From positions 682,001 through 746,000 of the forward strand of contig NZ_CP007035.1 of NCBI RefSeq assembly GCF_000243115.2: a DNA stretch of 64,000 nucleotides, written 5' to 3'. Under the pieces are notes generated by a model. That model was not told where the DNA came from, made no database searches, and saw only the letters and a list, made by a program, of their open reading frames with translations. Positions 42,971 through 51,158 of this stretch are shown here, piece after piece; positions within the stretch are counted from its first letter, which is position 1, and each line of letters opens with the position of its first letter. The stretch is from Niabella soli DSM 19437. GTDB taxonomy: Bacteria; Bacteroidota; Bacteroidia; Chitinophagales; Chitinophagaceae. A program made the translations under genes and the position numbers.

Positions 42971-44224
42971 TTAGATAGTCCAGGGGCCGCGCATGGGTTG
43001 GTTGATCAGGGCATTGGCGGCATCGTCATTTTTAAATTCCAGTTTTACCGGGTCAAAATCAAGAGAACGACCCAGGCGCACGGCCGTAATGGCCAGGTTT
43101 ACCAGGGTGGATGACCGGAAGCCGTTATCCTCATTCAATGCAAATTTTTGCCGCGTCTTTACCGCCTGCGCAAAATCACCCAGTTGTGGTTCGGGGTCGG
43201 GTAACGCCGCTAATTTGCGGTCGAGATCGGGGATCGTGGTTTTGAAACCATTGAATACTTTGCCTTTTGGCCCTTCGATATAAGCAGCGTTCACATCCCT
43301 GTTTTCTCCGTCCAGGATGATCTTGCAACCGTCTTCGTACGTCAATTCAATACGCTTCCAGGTACCGGCTGCATCCGGATGTTGTTCCGGTGCATCCACG
43401 TCGATGCGAACAGGGCTGGTATGATCTTTTCCGAGGAAGTATTGGACGGGGTCGAGGTAGTGCTGCCCCATATCGCCCAGCCCACCGCCGTCATAATCCC
43501 AGTAGCCCCGGAAAGTGCCGTGTACACGATGCGGGTTATAGGGTTTGTAAGGCGCGGGGCCCAGCCAGAAATCATAGTCCAGCTCTGCCGGTACGGGCTG
43601 CGGTTCAAGGTGGGTCTTTCCTACCCAGAAGAATTTCCAGTTGAACCCGGTGGCCGCGTTAACCGTAACTTTCAACGGCCAGCCCAGCAAACCGCTTTCC
43701 ACCAGTTTTTTTATCGGCTTTACCGTGGTGTTCATTCCGTAAAAATTATCGGTAAAACGAAACCAGGTATTCAGCCGGAACATGCGTTCATTCTGCTGGA
43801 TCACTTCTCTTACGCGCTTTCCTTCACCAATGGTGCGGGTCATCGGTTTTTCGCACCAAACGTCCTTTCCGGCATTGGCCGCATCCACGCTCATAATGCC
43901 GTGCCAGTGGGGTGGGGTGGCAATATGTATAATGTCGATGGAGGGGTCCTGCAATAACTCACGGTAATCGTGGTAGGTTTTTGTTCCGGCCGGGCATTTA
44001 GTCAATGCTGTCGCCAGGTGTTTTTTGTCCACATCACATATCGCTACCAGCCGGGCATCGGTATAGGCAATATGGTTTTGCCCCATCGATCCTACGCCAA
44101 TGATGGCCCGCGTCAACTGATCACTTGGGGCTATATGCCGGCGGCCTCCCAAAACATAAGACGGCACAATGGTAAACGCTGCAACGGATGCAGCACTTTG
44201 CTGAATAAATTTTCTCCGCTTCAT
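42971..44224 (-). CDS. Tat-exported Gfo/Idh/MocA family oxidoreductase
   Basis: A 417-residue protein with a Tat-type signal (MKRRKFIQQSAASVAAF, RRxFI motif, about 1-27) followed by a Rossmann domain (IIGVGSMGQNH; VAICDVDKKHLATAL; IHIATPPHWHG; KDVWCEKPMTRT with the EKP catalytic-lysine motif near 132) and the C-terminal GFO/IDH/MocA domain (DYDGGGLGDMGQHYLDPVQYFLG). The Tat route suits a folded protein carrying NAD. Such exported oxidoreductases act on sugars at C3 (glycoside 3-dehydrogenation). It lies 69 bp before the DUF1080 protein on the same strand, indicating one operon. Confidence 0.92.
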   Translation of the reverse strand: MKRRKFIQQSAASVAAFTIVPSYVLGGRRHIAPSDQLTRAIIGVGSMGQNHIAYTDARLVAICDVDKKHLATALTKCPAGTKTYHDYRELLQDPSIDIIHIATPPHWHGIMSVDAANAGKDVWCEKPMTRTIGEGKRVREVIQQNERMFRLNTWFRFTDNFYGMNTTVKPIKKLVESGLLGWPLKVTVNAATGFNWKFFWVGKTHLEPQPVPAELDYDFWLGPAPYKPYNPHRVHGTFRGYWDYDGGGLGDMGQHYLDPVQYFLGKDHTSPVRIDVDAPEQHPDAAGTWKRIELTYEDGCKIILDGENRDVNAAYIEGPKGKVFNGFKTTIPDLDRKLAALPDPEPQLGDFAQAVKTRQKFALNEDNGFRSSTLVNLAITAVRLGRSLDFDPVKLEFKNDDAANALINQPMRGPWTI

Positions 44225-44490
44225 TTAGATTATTATGGCTTTATTAATAGTAAAATCGTTGTAGGGCTAAAGATACATGCAGCCGCTAAATTATCGGATT
44301 ATCGGGATTACTTTTTTTCATCTTTTTATTAATTGCGGATGTTTAATAAAAATTATTATAAATAGATCTGTTGTTTTTATAAAAAATGCATAAAGAATTA
44401 CTTTTTTTAGAAGATTTAATTTTTCCCGGATCCGTGGAATTATTGTTATTTTTAATTGTCATTTGGTCAATTAAAAATAGCGATTGTATT

Positions 44491-46035
44491 ATGAAAAGAA
44501 TTTTCCTTGGCATGTGTTTCGGGATGGTTGCGACAGCAGGATTTAGCCAGCAAGCCGCCCGGATGGAGCTCAATACAGCAGATGCCAAAACAACTATCAG
44601 CCGGCATATTTATGGCCAGTTTTCCGAGCATCTTGGTCATTGTATCTATGGCGGGTATTGGGTGGACGAAAAACTGGATGTGCCCAAAAAAGATCGTATA
44701 CGGCTGGATGTGGTGGAGGCGCTTAAAAAAATACGTATTCCGAATTTACGCTGGCCCGGCGGTTGTTTTGCGGATGAATATCACTGGCGTGATGGGATAG
44801 GCGAGCGGAGCAAGCGCCCTAAGATGATCAATACTAACTGGGGCGGCGTAACGGAAGATAATAGTTTTGGTACGCATGAATTTTTGGAGCTGTGCAGTTT
44901 GCTGAATACGGAACCTTATATAGCAGGCAATGTAGGCAGCGGAACAGTGGAGGAAATGTCGAAATGGATCGAGTACCTTAACTCAGACGGTGAAAGCCCC
45001 ATGACACAATTAAGAAAAGCAAACGGCAGAGCACAGCCCTGGAAGGTTCAGTTTTGGGGCGTGGGCAACGAAAGCTGGGGCTGTGGCGGCAATATGACGC
45101 CGGAATATTACGCAAACGAATTCCGGAGATATGCCACGTATGCGCGGAATTACAAGGGCGCCCCCTTAAAGAAAATTGCGGCGGGGGCTAATTCCGGAGA
45201 TTATAACTGGACGGAAGTATGTATGAAGAATATACCCAAACAAATGCTATGGGGCTTAAGCATGCATTACTACACCATTCCGACCGGTAAATGGAACCAA
45301 AAAGGCTCTGCCACAAAGTTTGATGAAAAGGAGTACTTCAATACGATGAAAAATTGTATGAAGATGGAAGAGCTGGTAACCCGTCACAGTGCCGTTATGG
45401 ATAAATATGATCCCGAAAAAAAAGTGGCACTGGTGGTGGATGAATGGGGCATATGGACCGATGTGGAACCAGGCACCAACCCCGGGTTCCTTTATCAGCA
45501 GAACAGCCTGCGCGATGCACTGATTGCGGGAACCACGCTGAATATTTTTAATAATCATGCCGACCGGGTGCGGATGGCTAACCTGGCCCAAACCGTAAAT
45601 GTGCTGCAGGCCCTTGTTCTTACGAAGGATAAAGAAATGGTGCTAACACCTACTTATTATGTTTTTGATTTGTTTAAGGAACATATGGACGCAAAGTTAC
45701 TGCCGCTGCAACTGTCATCGCCGGATTATATAAATGGCAGCGAAAAAATCCCTGCGGTGAATGCTTCCGCGTCTGTTGACGCAGCCGGCAGGATCCACAT
45801 CACTTTTGTAAACCTGGACGCGAAAAATGCTATTACTGTAAACACAACTATTGCGGGGCATACAGCCGGAAAAATAAGCGGGCGGATTCTTACATCCGGT
45901 AAGTTCACGGATGTAAACAGTTTTGAGCATAAAAATAAAGTGGTGCCGACGGTATTCAAATCGTTTAAAAAGAACGGGGCTGCGTTATCTGTAACCTTGC
46001 CGCGCCTGAGTTTGGTCAGTTTGGAACTGGAATAG
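44491..46035 (+). CDS. GH51 alpha-L-arabinofuranosidase
   Basis: The start is ATG 44491 ([20 protein letters not shown], signal peptide); the longer frame from 44386 has no signal. A 514-residue secreted GH51 enzyme. The (beta/alpha)8 barrel has [20 protein letters not shown], acid/base Glu194 in [12 protein letters not shown], and nucleophile Glu318 in [10 protein letters not shown], with a C-terminal beta-sandwich. It releases terminal alpha-L-arabinofuranose from arabinan, arabinoxylan or related chains. It is periplasmic or surface and is monocistronic; the isomerase and GH39-like genes 6 kb away may act on the same sugars. Confidence 0.95.
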   Translation: MKRIFLGMCFGMVATAGFSQQAARMELNTADAKTTISRHIYGQFSEHLGHCIYGGYWVDEKLDVPKKDRIRLDVVEALKKIRIPNLRWPGGCFADEYHWRDGIGERSKRPKMINTNWGGVTEDNSFGTHEFLELCSLLNTEPYIAGNVGSGTVEEMSKWIEYLNSDGESPMTQLRKANGRAQPWKVQFWGVGNESWGCGGNMTPEYYANEFRRYATYARNYKGAPLKKIAAGANSGDYNWTEVCMKNIPKQMLWGLSMHYYTIPTGKWNQKGSATKFDEKEYFNTMKNCMKMEELVTRHSAVMDKYDPEKKVALVVDEWGIWTDVEPGTNPGFLYQQNSLRDALIAGTTLNIFNNHADRVRMANLAQTVNVLQALVLTKDKEMVLTPTYYVFDLFKEHMDAKLLPLQLSSPDYINGSEKIPAVNASASVDAAGRIHITFVNLDAKNAITVNTTIAGHTAGKISGRILTSGKFTDVNSFEHKNKVVPTVFKSFKKNGAALSVTLPRLSLVSLELE

Positions 46036-46221
46036 CTACCACATGTTCTTTACCCTCCTGCGGTCGCTCTTTTTTTCCTTCCGGTTATGGGTGGTGCTGT
46101 CCCCTTTGGTGGTCTGCTCTTCGCCCTCCCGGCTGTCTATGACATCTTTATTCTGAGGACGTTTGTGGGCCTGGGTTTGCGGATGCGTCATTTTACTTTT
46201 TCCTTCCTGATTGGATTTCAT
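46036..46221 (-). CDS. Small highly charged protein, unknown function
   Basis: A 61-residue hydrophilic protein rich in Lys, Arg, Glu, Gln and Thr (for example HKRPQNKDVIDSREGEEQTT and KEKKSDRRRVKNMW), with no hydrophobic core; it may be disordered. It lies immediately after the convergent GH51 stop. Its composition and similar small protein at 49179-49361 suggest a real stress-type small protein, but no family is recognised. It could also be spurious. Confidence 0.45.
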   Translation of the reverse strand: MKSNQEGKSKMTHPQTQAHKRPQNKDVIDSREGEEQTTKGDSTTHNRKEKKSDRRRVKNMW

Positions 46222-46412
46222 GATTGCAGATTTTTAAATGCTGAAATAAGGTGCTGATCCTGCTCTTACACCAACAAAAACGGAGCCGGCATTTTTAGTG
46301 TCAGGACCGGTTGCATTTTTTAATACCATTTACTGCCGCAGGTTTTTTCAGGACTGGTTTTTGAACCGGATAGATTGATAGTTTAATTGATCACTTTAAA
46401 ATTTGTAAGATC

Positions 46413-46952
46413 ATGAGCAGTAAAAAAGTAGCTATTCTGGCCACTAATGGCTTTGAAGAAAGTGAATTGAAATCGCCCAAAGAAACATTAGAACAGCAGG
46501 GATGGGAAACGCATATTGTAAGCCCGGAAGCAGGCACCATCCGGGCATGGAGCGAAAGGAATTGGGGAAAAGAGTACACAGTTGATAAAACATTGAGGGA
46601 AGTTTCCGCATCAGATTACGACGCCCTGGTATTACCAGGCGGCGTAATGAATCCTGATAAGTTAAGGACCAATATAGATGCATTGTCATTTGTGCGCGAT
46701 TTTTTTGATCAGGGTAAGCCGGTGGGGGCTATTTGTCACGGCCCGCAAACAATGATCAATGCCGGCGTTGTTAAAGGCTGGAGGATGACCTCTGTAGAAG
46801 CGATCAGCCAGGACCTGATCAATGCGGGTGCAGATTGGGCAGATGAAGAAGTAATAGTAGACGAAGGGCTGGTCACCAGCCGCACACCAAAAGATCTGCC
46901 GGCCTTCAATAAAAAAATGGTGGAAGAAATCAATGAAGGAGTACATGCCTGA
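46413..46952 (+). CDS. DJ-1/PfpI family type 1 glutamine amidotransferase-like protein
   Basis: A 179-residue cytosolic protein of the PfpI branch. It has KKVAILATNGFEESELKSPK (Glu15/16), YDALVLPGGVMNPDKLRTN and nucleophile Cys108 in GAICHGPQTMINAG with the neighbouring His109, plus the C-terminal EVIVDEGLVTSRTPKDLPAF. Family members are proteases, glyoxalases/deglycases or general stress protein 18 types. With the TSRTPKD-type end it resembles GSP18/YhbO stress proteins. Its stop meets the stop of the convergent oxidase gene directly (no spacing). Confidence 0.92.
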   Translation: MSSKKVAILATNGFEESELKSPKETLEQQGWETHIVSPEAGTIRAWSERNWGKEYTVDKTLREVSASDYDALVLPGGVMNPDKLRTNIDALSFVRDFFDQGKPVGAICHGPQTMINAGVVKGWRMTSVEAISQDLINAGADWADEEVIVDEGLVTSRTPKDLPAFNKKMVEEINEGVHA

Positions 46953-48749
46953 TCAGGCTACCGGTTCCGCTTGGGGGATATGCTCCCTGCCTCCTTTGCT
47001 GTAATCATAAGGCCAGCGGTACACTTCAGGTATTTCATCTTCCCAGTTGCCATGCCCCGGCCGTATAGCCGTGGTCCACTCCAGCGTGTTGGCCTGCCAG
47101 GGATTCAGCGTTCTTACCCTGCGTCCCTTATAAATGGAATAAAAATAGTTGAACAGGAATAATAGCTGAACGCAAAAAACAATGATCGTTACTACGGTGA
47201 TCATAGCATCCAGTTGGTGAAACTGACTAAAACTTGCCCAGCCGCTTTTGTCCAGGTACCGGCGCGGCATACCGGCGAGCCCTTCATAATGCATGGGCCA
47301 GAAAATAAGATACGCTCCGGATAATGTTACCCAAAAATGAATAAATCCCAGGGTATTGTTCATGAATCGCCCGTACATTTTTGGGAACCAATGGTAGATG
47401 CCGGCAAACATTCCGAAAAAAGCTGATACGCCCATTACGATATGAAAATGGGCAATCACAAACATCGTGTCATGCAAATAGATATCGATTGTAGAATTGC
47501 CGAGCCAGATACCTGTTAGTCCTCCCGAAATAAATAAACTGACAAAACCGATGGCGAATAGCATAGCCGGAGTAAACCGGATATTGCCCCGCCATAAAGT
47601 GGTAAGCCAGTTAAACACTTTAATTGCCGATGGCACGGCGATAAGCAAGGTAAATAATACGAATACCGATCCGATAAATGGATTTAATCCTGTAGTAAAC
47701 ATGTGATGGGCCCATACGAGGAACGATAAAACGCAGATCGCCATCAGTGAAACGACCATTGCCGTATATCCGAAAATGGGCTTGCGCGCGTGGACGGCTA
47801 TTATTTCAGACACCAGCCCCATGGTGGGCAAAATAATAATATAGACTTCCGGATGCCCCAGGAACCAGAACAGGTGCTGGAACAGGATGGCATTGCCGCC
47901 TTCATTGGCAAGGGCCTTGCCCCCAATATAAATATCGCTGAGGTAAAAGCTGGTACCCAGGTGCCGGTCGAATAATAATAGTACCAGGGCCGCCAGTAAC
48001 ACAGGGAAAGCCAGCACGCTTAATATGGCCGTAAATAACAAGGCCCAAATGGTGAGTGGCAACCGTGCCATGCTCATGCCTTTTGTACGCATATTTAAAA
48101 TGGTGCTGATGTAATTAAGCCCGCCTAAAAGAGAGGACGCAACAAATAAAATCATGGCGATGATCCAATAATCCATTCCTTCCTTAGATCCGGGGGAAGC
48201 ACTGCTCAACGCGCTTAATGGCGGGTAAACCGTCCACCCGCCGGCGGCTGGCCCTGTTTGAATGAACAAAGAGGAGAGCATTACAACGCTTGCGGCAAAA
48301 AAGAACCAGTACGAAAGCATATTCATAAAGGGAGAGGCCATATCGCGGGCGCCTATTTGCAAGGGGATCAAGAGGTTGGCGAATGTGCCGCTTAGCCCTG
48401 CAGTGAGCACAAAAAAAATAAGAACGGTGCCGTGCATAGTGGTCAACGCGTAATAAAATTCCGGTTTTATCATTCCACCCGCCGCCCAATGCCCGAACAA
48501 GGTTTCAAGAATGGGGAAACGTTCTTCGGGAAAGCCCAGTTGCAAACGAAATAATACGGAAAATAAGCCCCCGATAATAGCCCAGATGATGCCGGTTGTC
48601 AAAAACTGTTTAGAGATCATTTTATGATCCTGGCTGAAAATGTATTTGGTAATAAAGGTCTCTTTGTGAGGTACCGATGTAGGAAAGGAATTACGCTGAT
48701 AACTATTTGATCCGGTTTCAGTCTGCATGTATATACTGTCGCTCATCAT
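46953..48749 (-). CDS. Haem-copper (aa3-type) oxidase subunit I, orphan gene
   Basis: A 598-residue inner-membrane protein with 12 to 14 hydrophobic helices. It has the low-spin haem ligand MHGTVLIFF, the CuB ligand and cross-linked Tyr motif WFLGHPEVYIIILP, CuB ligands in AHHMFTTG, and haem ligands in HDTMFVIAHFHIVMG. It reduces O2 to water and pumps protons. The start was set at ATG 48749: the open frame runs on to a GTG at 49076, but that part contains a perfect terminator (49026-49055). No subunit II, III or maturation gene lies nearby, so it must work with partners elsewhere or be an accessory oxidase. Confidence 0.92.
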   Translation of the reverse strand: MMSDSIYMQTETGSNSYQRNSFPTSVPHKETFITKYIFSQDHKMISKQFLTTGIIWAIIGGLFSVLFRLQLGFPEERFPILETLFGHWAAGGMIKPEFYYALTTMHGTVLIFFVLTAGLSGTFANLLIPLQIGARDMASPFMNMLSYWFFFAASVVMLSSLFIQTGPAAGGWTVYPPLSALSSASPGSKEGMDYWIIAMILFVASSLLGGLNYISTILNMRTKGMSMARLPLTIWALLFTAILSVLAFPVLLAALVLLLFDRHLGTSFYLSDIYIGGKALANEGGNAILFQHLFWFLGHPEVYIIILPTMGLVSEIIAVHARKPIFGYTAMVVSLMAICVLSFLVWAHHMFTTGLNPFIGSVFVLFTLLIAVPSAIKVFNWLTTLWRGNIRFTPAMLFAIGFVSLFISGGLTGIWLGNSTIDIYLHDTMFVIAHFHIVMGVSAFFGMFAGIYHWFPKMYGRFMNNTLGFIHFWVTLSGAYLIFWPMHYEGLAGMPRRYLDKSGWASFSQFHQLDAMITVVTIIVFCVQLLFLFNYFYSIYKGRRVRTLNPWQANTLEWTTAIRPGHGNWEDEIPEVYRWPYDYSKGGREHIPQAEPVA

Positions 48750-49025
48750 TTTTTTAATGATAAGCTTCAATAACAATTCCAGTTTTGTTTTATTGAGGAA
48801 AACAATCCTTTTGTTTACAACAGACCGCCGGTTATGCAGATAAAGTTCCGCCAGGCGAATGTTATCCGATGCAAACGGATGTAATTCAAATCCCGTTTGG
48901 GGTTGGTTACTGTTTTGGTAGTTTATTCCGAATGCAGAGGAAAAGTCCCTTACCTTTTGATAAGATGCCGCTCCTTCGGAGAGCATACCGATAAAAAAAT
49001 GAATTAACTTATACGAATCCAGCCT

Positions 49026-49055
49026 AAAAAAAGTTCCGGTCTTTTGAACCGGAAC
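49026..49055 (-). terminator. Rho-independent terminator upstream of the oxidase gene
   Basis: On the minus strand GTTCCGGT and ACCGGAAC form a perfect 8-bp stem with a 7-nt loop and a T run (plus-strand A 49026-49032). It fits the end of the small gene at 49179-49361 and shows the oxidase frame's upstream extension is not coding. Confidence 0.85.
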
Positions 49056-49178
49056 CAGGAGCTCATTTCTTTCCACCCTTTGTTTTTACTCAATGGGATT
49101 TGGATTAATAAAGAAATCATTCGATTGCCTTAAACCCGAAAAAAAACTCCACTTAAGGTAGATAAAAAATCATGCCAG

Positions 49179-49361
49179 CTATTTTTCTGCATCCTTTTTC
49201 TTTTTGGCTTGCTCCTCTGATTCGGAAACATCAAACAATTTCTCCAGATTACGCGTAGGTGTAGATACGGGACCTTTCATTTTCTCCTGAGGATCTGTTG
49301 TATGTAAGGTCTCTGCATCCGGTTTGATCGGTTCTGTTTCAGTTTCTTTTTTATCTTTCAT
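49179..49361 (-). CDS. Small acidic/lysine-rich protein, unknown function
   Basis: A 60-residue hydrophilic protein, with a Lys-rich N terminus (MKDKKETETEPIKPDAETLH), a middle VSTPTRNLEKLFDVSESEEQ and a KKKKDAEK end. No signal or membrane segment. It is followed by a terminator, supporting that it is transcribed. No family is recognised; it may be a small stress-type or disordered protein. Confidence 0.55.
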   Translation of the reverse strand: MKDKKETETEPIKPDAETLHTTDPQEKMKGPVSTPTRNLEKLFDVSESEEQAKKKKDAEK

Positions 49362-49393
49362 AAAATGCTGTTTTTATTGAATAAAGATTTTTG

Positions 49394-49657
49394 CTAATCC
49401 CGTACCGGCTCTTTTTTCAAGAGTTGTTGCTGTAATTTATCAGTAACCACACAATATTGTTCCCCATTTACAATTTCTATATGCCAGACCCAGTCCCTTA
49501 TATCAAACAAGTCACTTACGCCTGAAAGATAGCTGATAGCATCAGCCGTAAACTTTACGGGTAAAGCACTGATAAGGCTTTCGTCCATAATGGTAAGGCA
49601 ATTTTTTATCGCGGGTCTCATATAAAATTTTGTTTTTTTACTTGAATAATAGTGCAT
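49394..49657 (-). CDS. Small hypothetical protein
   Basis: An 87-residue protein with a normal globular composition (AISYLSGVSDLFDIRDWVWHIEIVNGEQYCVVTDKL), no signal peptide or membrane helix. It lies 32 bp upstream of the small acidic gene in the same direction and may be co-transcribed with it. ATG 49657 is used; ATG 49621 (MRPAIKNC) is an alternative start. No family is recognised. Confidence 0.55.
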   Translation of the reverse strand: MHYYSSKKTKFYMRPAIKNCLTIMDESLISALPVKFTADAISYLSGVSDLFDIRDWVWHIEIVNGEQYCVVTDKLQQQLLKKEPVRD

Positions 49658-49800
49658 GGTAAAGGGCGCAATAAGTTAAAAAAACAAAATGTTTGCCAAA
49701 GAAAAGGACTGTTTTTCTGCTTCAGTATTAATAGCTTTAATCGGAGGGTTACTATCCGGGTATTTTTTTCTACACTATTTTGGGGAAGATTTTAATCAGC

Positions 49801-50874
49801 TCAAAACAAATCCAGTTGAATATTGGTGTTTTTTTCATTTTCCGTTTTGAAATTGGAAACACCCAGGCCCAGCAGTCTTACTTTTTTTTCGTCAACGGGG
49901 GCCTTATCTAATAGGGTTCTTGTTGCTGCAGAAAGGCTTTCCTGATCGTTCACCAATTCGGGAAGCGACAGGCTGCGTGTAATGATGGTAAAATCATGAA
50001 ACTTAAATTTTACGGTAACCGTTCGCCCTTTTAAACCATGGCGTTGCAGGCGGTCTGCCAATCGTATAGCCAGTGTTTCCAACTCGGTCCACATGGTTTC
50101 CTTTGTTGTCAGATCTGACTGATAGGTGTCTTCAACACTTACGGATTTTGTTTCCCTGTGCGGTTGCACTTCCCGGTTGTCAATACCTCTTACGATCAGG
50201 TAATAGAATTTGCCGGGTTTCCCGAACTGTTTGGTTATTTCACTTTCCGATAATTTTTTCAGATCGGCGCCGGTATGTAACCCCATTGTTTTCATTTTTG
50301 CTGCCGTTACTTTCCCCACACCGTGAAATTTTCCCACCGGCAATTGCTCCATAAACGCTTCAATGCGCGAAGGGCCGATAAAAGTTAGTCCATCCGGCTT
50401 GTTCATGTCGGAGGCAATTTTTGCAACAAATTTATTTATGGAAACGCCTGCAGAGGCGGTTAGTTGTAATTCTTCTTTAATAGCCTGTTTAATCTGCCTG
50501 GCGATGTCCAACGCCGAGCCTATGTTTTGTTTGTCTTTTGTTACATCCAGATAGGCTTCGTCTAACGAAAGGGGTTCTATGATGTCTGTGAACCGGTGAA
50601 ATATTTCGTGAATTTTTTCGGATACTGTTTTGTAGGCATCGAAACGGGGATAAACAAACAAAGCCTGCGGGCAAAGCCGCTGTGCTGTTTTTGACGGCAT
50701 GGCAGAATGCACTCCAAATTTTCTTGCTTCATAACTGGCAGTAGCCACCACGCCACCGCGCCCTTCCGGAGACCCGCCTACAATCAGGGGTTTGCCCCGG
50801 TATTCGGGAAAGTCGCGTTGTTCTACCGCGGCATAGAACGCATCCATGTCGATATGAATGATTTTTCGATGCAC
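49801..50874 (-). CDS. dinB: DNA polymerase IV (Y-family, DinB)
   Basis: The start was placed at GTG 50874 (HRKIIHIDMDAFYAAVEQRD), where the palm domain begins; the open frame continues to 50976 but that stretch overlaps a dispersed repeat. The 357-residue protein has the palm metal ligands Asp9/Asp11 and the SLDEAYLDVT segment with catalytic Asp/Glu, SGGR-like GRGGVVATASYEAR, and the little-finger domain from about 240. It is an error-prone translesion polymerase used in DNA damage. It is monocistronic. It ends with NIQLDLF, a short beta-clamp-binding-type peptide. Confidence 0.93.
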   Translation of the reverse strand: MHRKIIHIDMDAFYAAVEQRDFPEYRGKPLIVGGSPEGRGGVVATASYEARKFGVHSAMPSKTAQRLCPQALFVYPRFDAYKTVSEKIHEIFHRFTDIIEPLSLDEAYLDVTKDKQNIGSALDIARQIKQAIKEELQLTASAGVSINKFVAKIASDMNKPDGLTFIGPSRIEAFMEQLPVGKFHGVGKVTAAKMKTMGLHTGADLKKLSESEITKQFGKPGKFYYLIVRGIDNREVQPHRETKSVSVEDTYQSDLTTKETMWTELETLAIRLADRLQRHGLKGRTVTVKFKFHDFTIITRSLSLPELVNDQESLSAATRTLLDKAPVDEKKVRLLGLGVSNFKTENEKNTNIQLDLF

Positions 50875-50902
50875 GCGTAAAGTTAAGTTTAAAAGAACTA
50901 CT

Positions 50903-50968
50903 CGGCCGAGAAACCGGTAAGGCAAGAAGTTAAAGACAATTGAAAAAAATGTCTTCCCGGCTTTTGAT
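50903..50968. repeat. REP-like element, copy D
   Basis: GGCCGAGAAACCGGTAAGGC at the left and CTTCCCGGCTTTTGAT at the right match copies at 27394-27477 and 62811-62880. It lies upstream of dinB, in the part of the ORF that is not coding. Confidence 0.7.
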
Positions 50969-51010
50969 AACGCCAATCAATAAATTGCGATATTTCGCCG
51001 GTCCCTAAAC

Positions 51011-51133
51011 GGTGTATGACAAATTCACTTTTAATAAAGGATCGTTGTATTCAGATGGAACCCAGTCACCTTCTCATATATTTTCTATAACGCCCCTCCT
51101 GACGGAGCTAAAAAGATAAATGTATCATACACC
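51011..51133. repeat. Inverted-repeat-bounded stretch
   Basis: GGTGTATGA (51011-51019) and TCATACACC (51125-51133) are perfect inverted repeats flanking 105 bp without an ORF. The stretch lies between dinB and the isomerase-like gene. Confidence 0.4.
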
Positions 51134-51158
51134 CCTCTAAACAACGCAACATCAAATG

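Noticed and set aside
43379-43957. A 192-codon plus-strand ORF
   Set aside because: It is antisense to the Gfo/Idh/MocA gene, whose reading frame has clear signatures.
48750-49076. 109-codon extension of oxidase subunit I
   Set aside because: A perfect rho-independent terminator lies inside it and the first codon is GTG; the protein without it has normal length and starts like the family.
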